Assembly: GCA_033557685.1 (NCBI GenBank)
Contig: JAWQRN010000496.1
Location: forward strand, 1 to 28,911
From: Sperchopsis tessellata
Lineage: Eukaryota > Arthropoda > Insecta > Coleoptera > Hydrophilidae
Length of the DNA stretch: 28,911 nt
Reading direction: 5' to 3'
The notes under the pieces are model-generated. The model searched no databases. It was not told the DNA's origin and saw only the letters and a list, made by a program, of their open reading frames with translations. Numbering within the stretch: position 1 is the first letter of the stretch; each line of letters starts with the position of its first letter. Shown here one piece after another: positions 9,028 through 19,940 of this stretch. Position numbers and translations under genes: made by a program.

Positions 9028-11610
9028 TGATATGGTTCACACTTTACGTATCTACTAAAGTTAAACTGAGCGATACTGATTGGTCGGTAATTTCTGATCT
9101 TCGTTGCTTTTTTCTGAATAAGACGAATTGTTTCATTGAATAAAGATGGTATTGTTTTTGCTGTTTGTATTAATAAGGCATACAATTCTGTTTCACAGCT
9201 AAATATAATTTTAATCAATGTATGTATAAGTTATCCATAATTAACTGCAGTGCAAATAGTTTTAGAGGAATACACAAAATAGCTGATACTGTAAGTAAAA
9301 TAGCACTGGAATATAATGTTCATGAATAATTCGTTTTGCATATATGTATATTAAATTGTATTTAAATTGTAAGTGCCAATGTCTATGTATTCTGTTCAAA
9401 ATTTAGTTGAAATTGAAAATGTACAATTTATAATATCAAGATAAAAAGATAATTTGGATTAGATAAGATGCTTATGGTGCAGTACGTGTTCGGAGTGCAT
9501 AAGTGAAACTTAGTGTCACTGGAGACGAGTGGAACTCAGAAATGCATCTGGAACATAGCTTCACTTCCGACATCTTTTTCTGCATCAGAGGTTGTTGTTT
9601 CTAATAATTAAAAATATTCGTACTGTAACTTACGTATATGTAAATTGCCTAAATAATTAAGTTTTATTGAGGAATTCTGTGAAAAATAACTTAAGGTAAC
9701 TATTACAAAATCACTATACCTATATGCTCCTCAAATCCATTCAATATTCTGCGTTAATGGTTACTTTTACTGTATTATTTTTAAACCATTCACAGCATCT
9801 ATTCCCCACGTTCTCGGCCAAAAATAGAGCTATCAATTCATTCGAGACAACAAAAAGTGCCGTAGTACAAGGGGCACCATCCCACACACGCTAAAACACA
9901 CAACACCAACGGCAGGCAACATCCATACTCTGTATCCCATACCGAGACAAAAAACGCTACTAGTGTTGCTGACGGTGGAACGTGCATTCCAGGGAAATGA
10001 ATCCCAGCTCTCTCTACTTCGGATCAGCAGCGAGTAGCGGTGACATTTTGACACCAGCACAAAACCGCGCGCTACCTTTTTTGTGGACCGGAAGCATGTT
10101 TCGGAAATAGGTCTTTAACAGCCAACGACACTTCTACGGAGACATTTCTCATTTTATCGTCGTTAGCTCTTCTTGCTTCGCTGTCCCAAAAACCCGTTAA
10201 CGATACCGCCTAATGACTTTTATAGTTGAGGTGTAAAAATTGGTAATTTAATATCGGAGGAGATTGGCTTACGGAAAGGTTTATGAATTTCGTGCGTCAT
10301 CAAAGAGCAACACAAGTCATTTCCACTGCTGCTTTGGTGAAAATATATATCATATACGCTACATCTTCATCGGGCGCCAGTAAAACATGGGACACGATTC
10401 ATTTTGTATTTAAAAACAGCCCATCTATATTTGACTGACGAAACGTTGCTAGGATTCTTTTAAGAATTGTTGGGTACATTCCAAATAATTCGTCATATTT
10501 ACAGTTCATTTCACCTTACAGATTTTTAACTCCGTTACAACTTCCAGCGATTGCTCCAACTTTATTATTTCTTGATTAAATATTTTTATTTATGTTTAAA
10601 AAGATTATAAAAAATAACATTATAATAACCAAAAACTATAAGGGTTATGCTAGTTGTTCCATAACCGTAAGCTTAAAGAAAAGTTTCAGACAACTAAATA
10701 GACTATAATTATGGACAGTATAACCAACAGAGCTGTGGTCGAGCTATTTGTCGTCTGTTGTCAAAATTTGTATCGCGGATAGGTAGCTAGTAGTTATTTG
10801 TTCAGAGAGATTGGTCTATGTGTGTAACATGCACCTCAGCTAACGCCATTCAATTTGTATAACTGTTACTCTATGCGTTAGAAAAGTACTTTGTTTATAT
10901 AGACACTAAAGTTTAATCAGTTCATGACACTACTACTAAACTATTAAATATAAACTTTGGAGCTAATTTATATAACAATAATAGCGTAGACGTGTTCACT
11001 AGATTACAGTTCTACATACACATCAATACAAAAATGCACAGATCGTGTTCAGGAAATCTCATTTTTGGTAAATGTAGTCAAATCTTGGAAGCCATTTTTT
11101 TATTGTTACTATACTTATCAGCGTCGCGTTCGCATCTGGAGAAATAACTACTGAATGAATTAATACGTTTATTTAGTATCCAGATCTCGCAGACAGAACT
11201 CTCCATTCGGTATCTTCATAACTGCATCAGCTGTAATTACTTACCTCATGCATCTCCAAATATCATTTTGACTAAATTAAATCTTAAATATGTTGGCGGG
11301 CGTTTCGAGCAACGCTTTCGAAACGCAGAGAAGACCAATAAATATACCAACTCCGAAACATAATAACGGGTAAATTCTTAAATGTATTAAAACTGGGTAA
11401 TTTATAAAATATCTCTACGGGTACGGCATATTTATCACACATTTATACAATCATTCGTTTAGAAATGAGATAATCAATTGGAGTGAAAGAAAAATTGTTA
11501 CAACAGAATAGCATTTCTATTACAATTCTCTATTTCTTTTAGTTACAGAGCTTACATGTTTTGCATAGATATATTACATACAACAATTAGCCATACGCAC
11601 TAAAAATTCA
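9028..11610. other. non-coding stretch with a conserved-looking block
   Basis: There is no supportable gene. The minus-strand open frame 9218-8724 overlaps the MITE pair. Its first third contains FNETIRLIQKKATKI, which faintly recalls the LQKKAIRII segment near the end of LINE reverse transcriptases, but it is too short to call. The block 9790-10140 is noticeably GC-richer than its surroundings and has no coding signal. It includes a 34-bp segment at 9817-9850 that recurs at 13424-13457. The remainder, 10200-11610, is plain A+T-rich sequence. Confidence 0.45.
9817..9850 (+). repeat. short conserved-looking non-coding block, copy 1
   Basis: GCCAAAAATAGAGC, TATCAATTCA and TTCGAGACAA here align without gaps to 13424-13457 at 29 of 34 positions. 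Both lie inside GC-richer islands and neither is in a recognisable element. It may be a diverged dispersed repeat or two copies of a regulatory module. Confidence 0.4.
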
Positions 11611-11785
11611 ATGTAATAGAATTCCTCGGTTAATATCTATATGAATGTTGTTTATGAGTGGAAACCATGTAGAGGCTCTAATAATTGTTCACTGTGCAAG
11701 GGACATTTTCAAGGTGAACGGTTTTCTTCAAAGAGAACCATTGCACTTATCCAGACTCAACCGGATCATGCTTATGTAGGTAAGG
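11611..11785 (-). repeat. PLE family 1 terminal repeat (pLTR), copy B
   Basis: Starts ATGTAATAGAATTCCTCGG and contains TATCTATATGAATGTTG, GTGGAAACCATGTAGAGGCT and GGGACATTTTCAAGG. It is collinear with 3744-3935 up to the end of the coding part but lacks the GTGCCGACATTTCGTCC block, where it reads AATTGTTCACTGTGCAAGGG. It flanks the 3' side of the family-1 copy at 11786-13180. Confidence 0.7.
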
Positions 11786-13180
11786 ACTATAGTGGGGGAT
11801 GTGCGCTAGGGCGAGGCCGTTCCATTCGACGGTTGCTATCGAGTGCAGGAGAGGAGAAACGAGCAAGGGGGATCTTCCAAGCGATTATCCCTATCCCTAT
11901 CCCTAATAATGTTGTTAGTGCGATTATAAACTCAATAGTTTCTCGTAATTGTCTGGGAAAATAAGAAGGCTCTCGAGCCAAGACGATGTTCAGGTACAGC
12001 TGTCTGATTATTATGACCAATACGAATATAGCGTTCATGTTCATTTAAACAAGTAGCGATCTTACGCTTAGTTTTTCCGATACAGACCTTACCACATGAA
12101 TAAGTGACCTGATAAACCCCTTCTATTTTAAGATGAGAGGACTTAAAATTCTTTTGGATTGGGGAAAATACTGCTTTGATATCAAATTTTCTTAGTATGA
12201 GGGTAATTTTGTCCTCCGAATCCCACATGAGTTTTTTTGACAGCGATGGATGGATTATTTGATATCTGAGAATTAATATCCATTGGATAAAAGTGCATCG
12301 ATGATTGTACGCAGCTCCTGGGAAAGAGGAGTCAAACAACTTGAAGGCTCACTGTATGAGAGAATTGAGCACGGACATTATGAAAATGCATGCAAGTACC
12401 TATGGATGGTAGAGGTGGAATTATGAAAAAAAGAATGAATAAGTGTACCATCTGATCTACGTTTCAATAGCCTGATAACTCTCCATCGTAAAACAAATAT
12501 TGGGGTGATGAATGGATATGTGATCTAAGAAAACATTTAGTGCCTCTCGTCCCAATGACCATAAAACCAATACACAAGAATATAACAAAAGTGTCATCCA
12601 CGTAACGAGTCAGCATTTGGGCTGTATATCGGAGGATTTCAATTGTTCAAATGTATCCATAAAATTTCTGGCGACAACGGGGAACCCATAGCAGCTTCAG
12701 ATGTTTCTTGGTAGAAACCAATATCATGAGATGATTCCTTAGTTGATTGCAGATAACGGAGATAGCAACATCCACGGGTGTACTAGTCAAAAGGGGCTTG
12801 GCAGCGAATCGAACCATTACGTTTGTGGGAGCTACGCTTAGACTAGAAATATATTCTAGGGGGGAGAGTTTCGTATGTAGGATTCGGATCGTACTACGAA
12901 TTTGCTAAGTAACGAGGTGAGAAATCGGGCCAATTTAAATGTGGGAGAACCTTGTTGCACTGACGATCGGTCGAAGAGGCATCAAATGTTTACGTATCTT
13001 AGGTAGACCATATAAACGAGGGATTCGAATATCGTGGGGAATTATCTTCTTCTGCACTACTAATTTAATATAGCTATTATCATTCCTATTTAATACTAAA
13101 TATTCCACCAATAGTAGATTAATTGAACGGAAGCAATAAGCCACTAAGCTCCAAAGGGCAGTTGCAATCAAACAAACACA
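11786..13180 (-). pseudogene. Penelope-like element family 1, copy B (RT plus GIY-YIG endonuclease), degenerate
   Basis: The minus strand reads IIPHDIRIPRLYGLPKIRKH and PLRPIVSA near 12950-13060, the early RT block typical of PLEs. RYVDDTFVI follows near 12590-12610 with the catalytic YVDD intact. Next come ILRKFDIKAVFSPIQK near 12160-12210, and a well preserved endonuclease start GVYQVTYSCGKVCIGKT at 12071-12121 followed by NEHERYIRIGHNNQ and TAVPEH. GIY is GVY and YIG is CIG, so the second signature has lost its tyrosine. There is an apparent small insertion just after the YVDD motif and many frameshifts. It complements copy A: B keeps the endonuclease that A lost, and A keeps more of the RT. 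Confidence 0.87.
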
Positions 13181-13696
13181 ATCACGTTAAGACTGTAATC
13201 CGTTTTTATTGCAGAAGGTTATTTTTGTTTACAGAAAGTAAACAAAAAGTTTATTGAAAAAGTCGATTATTCTCGGGAAACACAGCAAATAACAATAAAC
13301 TTTTGTTCGCAGCCAGGACTGTCCCCGGGAGTTATCCTTTAATTCCATTCAATACAGCAACCAAGAGTCGTCGACGTTCTGTTTTATTTACATCTCGTCC
13401 TCCTGTATTCGCTCGCCGCCGTTGCCAAAAATAAACCTATCAATTCGGGCGAGACAAAAAACCACTGTATTATAGGAATAGAAGTGTAAACATCAAAATA
13501 CACAAACCTATCACGGAGAAAAAAACTCGTATTTGTAAATCTGTAAACCGCAGTGATTTTTTTACAATTTACTTGATAATTTTCAGAAAATTATATGCTA
13601 TGTACTAATTTATGTTATTAATAGTTCTTAATTTAGATAAACACATTACACCAAAATATAATACGCAGGATAACGTAACGGGGAGAGTGGAATATC
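13181..13696. other. non-coding, GC-richer island
   Basis: No gene seen. The stretch 13300-13470 is rich in C-tracts and CpG compared with its surroundings. It contains the second copy of a 34-bp block found at 9817-9850. It may be regulatory or an old repeat. Confidence 0.4.
13424..13457 (+). repeat. short conserved-looking non-coding block, copy 2
   Basis: GCCAAAAATAAACC, TATCAATTCG and GGCGAGACAA align to 9817-9850 with five mismatches and no gap. Weaker similarity seems to continue on both sides, ending near ACGGAGAAAAAAACTCG here and CCGAGACAAAAAACGC near 9951. Confidence 0.4.
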
Positions 13697-13781
13697 GTGC
13701 GCGGAAATCAATTGTCCGCGGAGGTCAATTGTGCGCGGAGGTCAATTGTGCGCGGAGGTCAATTGTGCGCGGAGGTTAATA
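13697..13781 (+). repeat. 17-bp GC-rich tandem repeat, five units
   Basis: The unit is GTGCGCGGAGGTCAATT. Units three and four are identical, the first two carry one or two changes, and the fifth decays at its end. With GCGCGG and CAATTG in each copy, the array is sharply different from the A+T-rich surroundings. A replication-slippage minisatellite is the simplest reading. Confidence 0.92.
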
Positions 13782-14414
13782 TTGCGCATTATTATATTTC
13801 GTATAAGCAAGGAAGATAGGTAGACCTCTAGATAACGATGCAGTAATACAACAGATTACAATATTCCCGCCATTTTCATTTTTAATAAGCACATGGTGTA
13901 CAAATAATAAAAGTGGTAGTTGAGCTATAATTATTTGCCTCCAGAAAATAAGGTAAATTAATCATTTTTGAACAATTTTAACATATATTTCCTTTCAATT
14001 ATTGACATTTGCTGCATATTCTTTCTTAATCTTTTCCTCATATACCCTTGATGAGTGTCGATGATATTTTACTGTACGACTATTAATATCGCATACTTGC
14101 TCCCCCACTATGATTTTTTTGAGACTTGAGGGTGGGTGCTAGATGAGGTGTTGGAATATGTACATGTGGCTTTGTTAATGCAAATAGTGGCGATAAGGAG
14201 CCCAGTAAAGAATGTTGCATCTGTAGAGAATTTGGCCTCGACCAGGAGCTTGTATTGAGAAGTCAGCTGTCATATAACCATGCGGAGTGTTCGGGAGCTG
14301 GCAGTAGAGTGACTATCTTTGTGAAATGTTTCCTTGTTGTAGCAGAATTCTAAAATATCAAGTAATATATTGCTGATGCAATTTAGTTTATATTATATTT
14401 ATAATAAATATAGC

Positions 14415-14446
<32 letters not shown>

Positions 14447-14466
14447 TTTGTTCATTTTGCACCTTT
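13782..14466. other. non-coding stretch ending in a (TA)n tract
   Basis: No gene seen. It contains a (TA)14 microsatellite at 14415-14442 just before the fold-back PLE fragments. No motif is recognised in the remainder. Confidence 0.5.
14415..14442. repeat. (TA)14 microsatellite
   Basis: Uninterrupted TA run, 25 bp before a PLE terminal-repeat fragment. This parallels the (TA)n at the truncated end of the family-2 PLE at 8503. Confidence 0.9.
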
Positions 14467-14572
14467 GATAAGTGCCGATGTTTCGTCAGTGCATTGAATT
14501 TATTCGTTAAAGTAACATCACTCGCCTTGGAAGTCTCTACACGTTTTTTCCAACCGGAAACAACATTAATAT
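14467..14572. repeat. PLE family 1 terminal-repeat fragment, fold-back arrangement
   Basis: 14467-14487 (GATAAGTGCCGATGTTTCGTC) is in the same orientation as copy A's terminal repeat. From 14486 the strand flips: CATCACTCGCCTTGG and then CTCTACACGTTTTTTCC and CCGGAAACAACATTAAT are reverse complements of the family blocks that flank the hairpin core. The inverted part joins directly across the missing core. Confidence 0.6.
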
Positions 14573-14850
14573 ATTCTGCTGGTAGCTGTATTGAATTGAA
14601 GATAATTATTGCTCAACAAATTGGAATTGGAAGGGTAGCTTTAACTTTATGGTTTTCGATGAACATCTGTCAACTGTTTCTTCTTCTTAATTTAACTTGC
14701 ATAATAAATATAATTTTATATAAACTGCAATATGCGAGGCAAGCATGGTATAAACACAGTCTCCAACATACTCACGTTAATAAATATTACTATTATTATT
14801 TTCAGAAGAGGTTCATCTCAACCTTAAACATGGTCAACTATCCACGCTTC
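14573..14850. other. spacer between the two fold-back PLE fragments
   Basis: No gene is seen. An open frame crosses this spacer into the repeat but has no recognisable motif, and it changes character at the repeat boundary, so it is not called. Confidence 0.4.
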
Positions 14851-15108
14851 AATGTAATAGACTTAAACGGTTATTATCTATATGACAATTCGATCGAAGT
14901 CTGGAAATGAATGTTGTATCTAGGTGGAAACTGTGTAGTGGCTCTAACAACTACCGACGTTTGGTCCACTGTTGCAAGGATCATGTTCAAGGCGAGCGAT
15001 GTTACTTCAAAGAATGAATACACTGACTTTCAACGTAACCTTGGAAGAAACGTCGACATTTATTTTACACGTCTTTACACGATTTCCACCCGGAAATAAC
15101 ATTAATAT
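14851..15108 (-). repeat. PLE family 1 terminal repeat with inverted partner
   Basis: The direct arm starts AATGTAATAGACTTAAACGG and runs through GTGGAAACTGTGTAGTGGC, CTACCGACGTTTGGTCC, GATCATGTTCAAGGCGAGC and ACTTCAAAGAATGAATACAC to about 15035. A short unrelated link follows. Then TTTACACGATTTCCACCCGG and AAATAACATTAATAT at 15074-15108 are the reverse complement of the repeat's own 5' portion. There is no PLE coding sequence attached. An insertion of about 24 bp separates TATCTATATGA from ATGTTGT relative to copies A and B. Confidence 0.65.
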
Positions 15109-18100
15109 CCATGCTTTGTTGGAATTATCTTCACACCATTTTTTTTATTTGGAAACTCACTCTAGTAATTTCAAAATCTTGTACGATTGCAAACATTTAA
15201 GCTCTTCTAACTAATCGTAAGGTACAAACAAACAATTTATTGCAGTTATATTATTTATTATTTTCGTTCATAGAAATTCACATCCCCCCGTTTCTACTGT
15301 CCCCGTCTGCCCTACTATCATAATATATTTAAATTCACTTAAACATTTATTGGTGATCGAATTTATATTAATATTAAGAGCGCGGATTGATTATACCGGG
15401 AACTATGCTAATTATTTCAGGGGTACCGCGGGACTGTACCCTAAGGCCTTTTCTGCTTATAATTTATACGTCTTTTATGTACAATGCATTGTCATCCTTT
15501 CAGAGAACCTACGGAGTCGTAATTTTGATACACTACATTAAAATTTTATAAAAATTTGCTCTTTCTGAAAATGATAGGTCTGATTCCCATTTAAATGGTA
15601 TTCATAACAAATTTAGAATAAATTTAATAATTTTATTTTAAATGAAACTTTCAATTTAAATAATTGTACTTTAATTATATAATAGGTACATTAATTTATA
15701 GAAACAGCAAGTGAAGATTTCCCAGTGAGAAGAAGAAAGGGATTTATTTTATTTTCAAAAGAACCAGTATACGAATATTTAAAAACTAAGTTTTTATTTA
15801 GAAACCGTTGATTTAATATGTTACAAAATATTTTTGGCTTTAGCTTGAAGTTATACTATTTATTATAGGGAAACCTATGCGTTTTGCATTTATAAATTTT
15901 AATATTTGTATTACTAAAACTAAGGCTTTCACTATTAAAAATGAGAATTAGTACTTACCGTCAGTTTAAAAGTACAATAAGATATATATTTTGCATGAAG
16001 TAACATATCCTGCAGAGTAAAATTGCTAGAATTGCTCCGTTATGTTTCACCGGTCCTGAACAAATATAGTAAATTTAACCGCATTACTATTTCTTTCGAA
16101 ATAAAAATTATGTTGAAGATCCAGTCATTAATTTCCTAGGAATTAAACATGAATTTAATGCACTTAAACTCGTAATATCATCATAAGAATAAAGACAAAA
16201 ATTGCGTCATTTATAACTAGTGTGCAAGAAATATTATTCTATAATGTTGAATTTCCTTGTGTCTTATTATAAACAAATGTACTTTTCAACACACCTACTA
16301 ATGGACAGTTTTATAAAATAAATCTATTTTAAACACACTAAAACTGGAAACATGAAGATTTCGAGAATAAGCTGAATTGAGCTAAGCAGACTTGCAACGC
16401 AGTAAGTATATGACCACTTAAAAATTTCAAGTGTATGTCATGGTACATGTATTGCAAAGGCACCTATGCCTTGAAAGATATTTTGTTAAACAGGTAAGAA
16501 AGTTTACCACTAGCTATAATCTTATGGTAGGAGCACGCTGAATGACGAGCCCGCCACCCCATGTATAGGATGACGTTTCTTATTAATACTATCTATACAA
16601 GAATTACTGACTGTGTCGCAAAAATTAGATCTAGAAAACATTTTAAATAGATGCGTCAACTTACAATTTGTCTACTTAAATGTATCTATTAATAATATAT
16701 TTATATGTTTCGTTTATTCTTGATTTGATGAACAAAACATAATTGAGATGAAGCTTAGGCTCATTCGATGGTATTCTATATGTTTACCTGCAGAAAAGAA
16801 TTGCAATATATTTTCAGCCTAAGAAAAGCATCAAACTAGAAAATTAAAAATTTGGAAGCTGCCTTACAAAGGAAACTTAATAGCCATAATACATTCACAG
16901 ATATTGTAAAGCTAGAAGCAATGTATTTTGTATGTAGAAGAAAAATTAATTTTTCAAATTGTATATGTATTTGATATATACTCACAGTAATTATTAGACA
17001 TATGTCATATTTTTTATAATGAAGTTGAATTGACAGGATCAATTACTCTTGTAGTTCATATATAATAAAGAGAGATTCAAATATAAGTGTGGAAGAAAAA
17101 ACCACCCCAAGAGAAATAGCTAAATAACTATCCTGCAAATAGGAGTGGAAAACAGACCACCTTATTAGTTAATGTGAAGGCAAACAAATGACACTCTACG
17201 CGTTCTATTTATAAAAGAATATATATCCGGCTACCAGAGAGGAAAAAAATACGTTTCATTTTTCATTCTAATGATCACAGGACTAATCTTTGGTAATTTT
17301 CAAGAGGAAATTAAAGAATATTTCACGTGTACGGTGCAAATCTCCCTCCTAAACAAGAAAAACGCACTCGAAACATCGGCACGGCGCATTACAGCCAAAA
17401 ATAATGGCCTGCCCTGCTTCGCTAATCTGACTTGAGCATGCCACTTAGGTGGAAGTACTCAAATACATCTTTTTTATATTCCTCTTTTTCCTGGAAAGTT
17501 CTCCGGGCGAATGCGAAATTTATTTAAATTTCTGGACAAATGTAAATAATTCGAGTCCGTTTTTTTTCTGGAGGTATTAGTCGCTCGACAGTGTTATTCG
17601 GCCGACCCTGTTTTATTTCAAAATTAAGAAAGAATTGTTTGGGACGGGTGATAAGTCTCTCATGATTATATGTAGGAATAAAAAAGGAATGAGAAATTTA
17701 GCAGTGAAGCTTTTAATAGAGGTTATACACATTATTTATAATGATCATTTTGTACTACGTTTTTGTTTCAGAAAATATAAGAAATAAAAGGTCTGCAGAA
17801 AAATTTCCTAAAACTTAGCGACCCACTCTAGAAGTGAATGTCAAGTTGAATGCCAAAGTGAAACTAGGAATAAAGTGAAATGACCGTTGATGGTTGACAG
17901 TAGAACCTAAAATACAAAGGATTTTTCGGTGTCGATTAATTGTTAAGTGTGAAATACGGATTTGCAACAATCATTGTGTGTATAGTGCATAAGCAAACCT
18001 GTATTGTATTTCAAATTAGTAGATATTTAAAAATAATTAAAAAATGTAGACTATCCGAATATTTAAACAAGTCAAATGACATCCAAAAGCATGCATTCCA

Positions 18101-19449
18101 TATAAATAACAGTAGAATGAGCGTTGTTTTTCAAGTACGAACATATATGTACGGTCAATCTGTTAACACTTCTGGTAAAAATTAATTTTAATTTTATTCG
18201 GTGGTGTCCAATAAAATCAATGCAATGTGCATTACATTTTGATAAATTCCATGCAGATGAATCATAGTTTAGTTTTAACATCATAGTGTATAATTTAAGA
18301 AAAGATTAAGGTGTTACCAGATATACATAATATATTATCTAAAACTAGAAAATATGATTGTATAGCTATATATATTGAGAAAATAAAAGAGGAAGTTCTA
18401 TTTGTCAAATTTTATGGATATTATAAATGGCAAATGTTTGTTTACAACAAGTAAAAAGTACCTGAAATAACGAAAAAGGTAACATTAAATTTGGCTATTT
18501 AAATTTACAACGATACTATCTTTTACAAACAAGCAAGTTTCAAGGATTTCGTCTATTATTAAACTAACTTCCTTTGTTATATACATGCACCTATCTATAT
18601 CAGAATTAAAATACTTATTGAAAAGTAATGCTTTTATGATCAGATATTCTGGACAAGTATGAACACATTCAATATACTCCACTTTTAGTTTACTATGGGA
18701 AAGCGTCTTAATTATGAACAAAGATGTTACCTAAATTGTTGGTGCTATAAGAAATTTTTGTATTTCGTTCTTTGAAAATATAAACAATTTCATATAATTA
18801 TTTTTTAGTAAAATCAGTGTCTGTGGGACTCCTATATATTTTACTCTTAAAAGGTTTCATTATGTCAGGAAAAACAAATTGATATATTACTTGACAGAAA
18901 GAAAATTTTAAGAAATAAAGATAGTTTACTACTGCCCAGATTAAAATTTGTTTTGTCATACTTGTGGTACTACTTATACAGGGCAAAAAGGTAGATATTT
19001 CCAATCCTGCAGATTTATGGGATGTGATTTACACATAAACAATTTCAAACATTATCTCCATTCCGATTTATCGAATTAATTTTGGCATTTATGTAAGGAA
19101 GGCAAATAATTGAACATTGACGACATTCTATGAAATAAACCTATCAGTAAAATATATTAATACTTTTCATATTTTTCCGAAATTGTAGAGAATCTCTAAG
19201 TGGGAAATAATGGGGTAAACGTCTATGAGACGACATCTACAATATAACATAAATATATTATCACTACACTCTTAGAGGCTTTAGAAAATTTGCGATATAG
19301 AAAATATTTTAATGAATATTTACACATTTTATTTGGATTTCAAACTAATGATAACATGTATAATATAGAGAACCATGTAAACTCAATTTTTGGCAAAAGG
19401 AAAATATATTTGATTTTAGCTATAATTTGAAAATTTCGAAATTTTACGG
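15109..19449. other. long non-coding interval, no gene seen
   Basis: Over four kilobases with no supportable gene. The block 17290-17660 is less A+T-rich than its surroundings, with CACGTG at 17324 and several CpG-bearing stretches, and might be conserved non-coding DNA. The minus strand near 18806-18850 reads KSKIYRSPTDTDF, which resembles the post-YVDD PLE motif YRKPTHTD, but nothing around it supports a PLE copy. The rest is A+T-rich with short, motif-free open frames. Confidence 0.5.
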
Positions 19450-19940
19450 CGAAAGTATAAATTGGCTAGTTTGTAAACTAATTGGTTTAATATATAGTAT
19501 ATAAAGTAAATAATATTTTACAAGGAAACAAATTTTCCACTAAATTAGCTGCGAATTGGTTTGTTTGTAAATTAACCAGTTACTTTATAAACTTGTTACA
19601 TTCAACTAGCTAATAGGAAAATATATAGTATTTTGCTTAATGGCATTAACCAATGTCACGTTGGCTTTTTTGAAACTAACCAATGTCTCTACTTAATTTG
19701 TTTGAACTAGTGAGGTTATATGAAAGTGTTTGTTCTGCCAGTTTATGTTGTTTGTTTTACAATAAGATGTAAACAATAAAAAGAGTCAGAAGCAAAATTT
19801 CATATTATACTACTAAAATACCTATATAATACAAAGGTTAAACACTATGCTCTAGTGTGAAAGCAAATATAACACCCTTTTGGATACTAAAGAAATGACA
19901 GGGAAGTAGAGGTGTTAGTGGAAATAAAAATGATCATTAT

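Noticed and set aside
11641..11964. Plus-strand open frame of 107 codons
   Set aside because: It runs through the family-1 terminal repeat and the antisense of the PLE C-terminus; the same sequence recurs as non-coding repeat elsewhere.
14494..14910. Plus-strand open frame of 138 codons, one of the longest in the window
   Set aside because: It starts inside one PLE terminal-repeat fragment and ends inside another, and the middle has no motif; chance openness is more likely.
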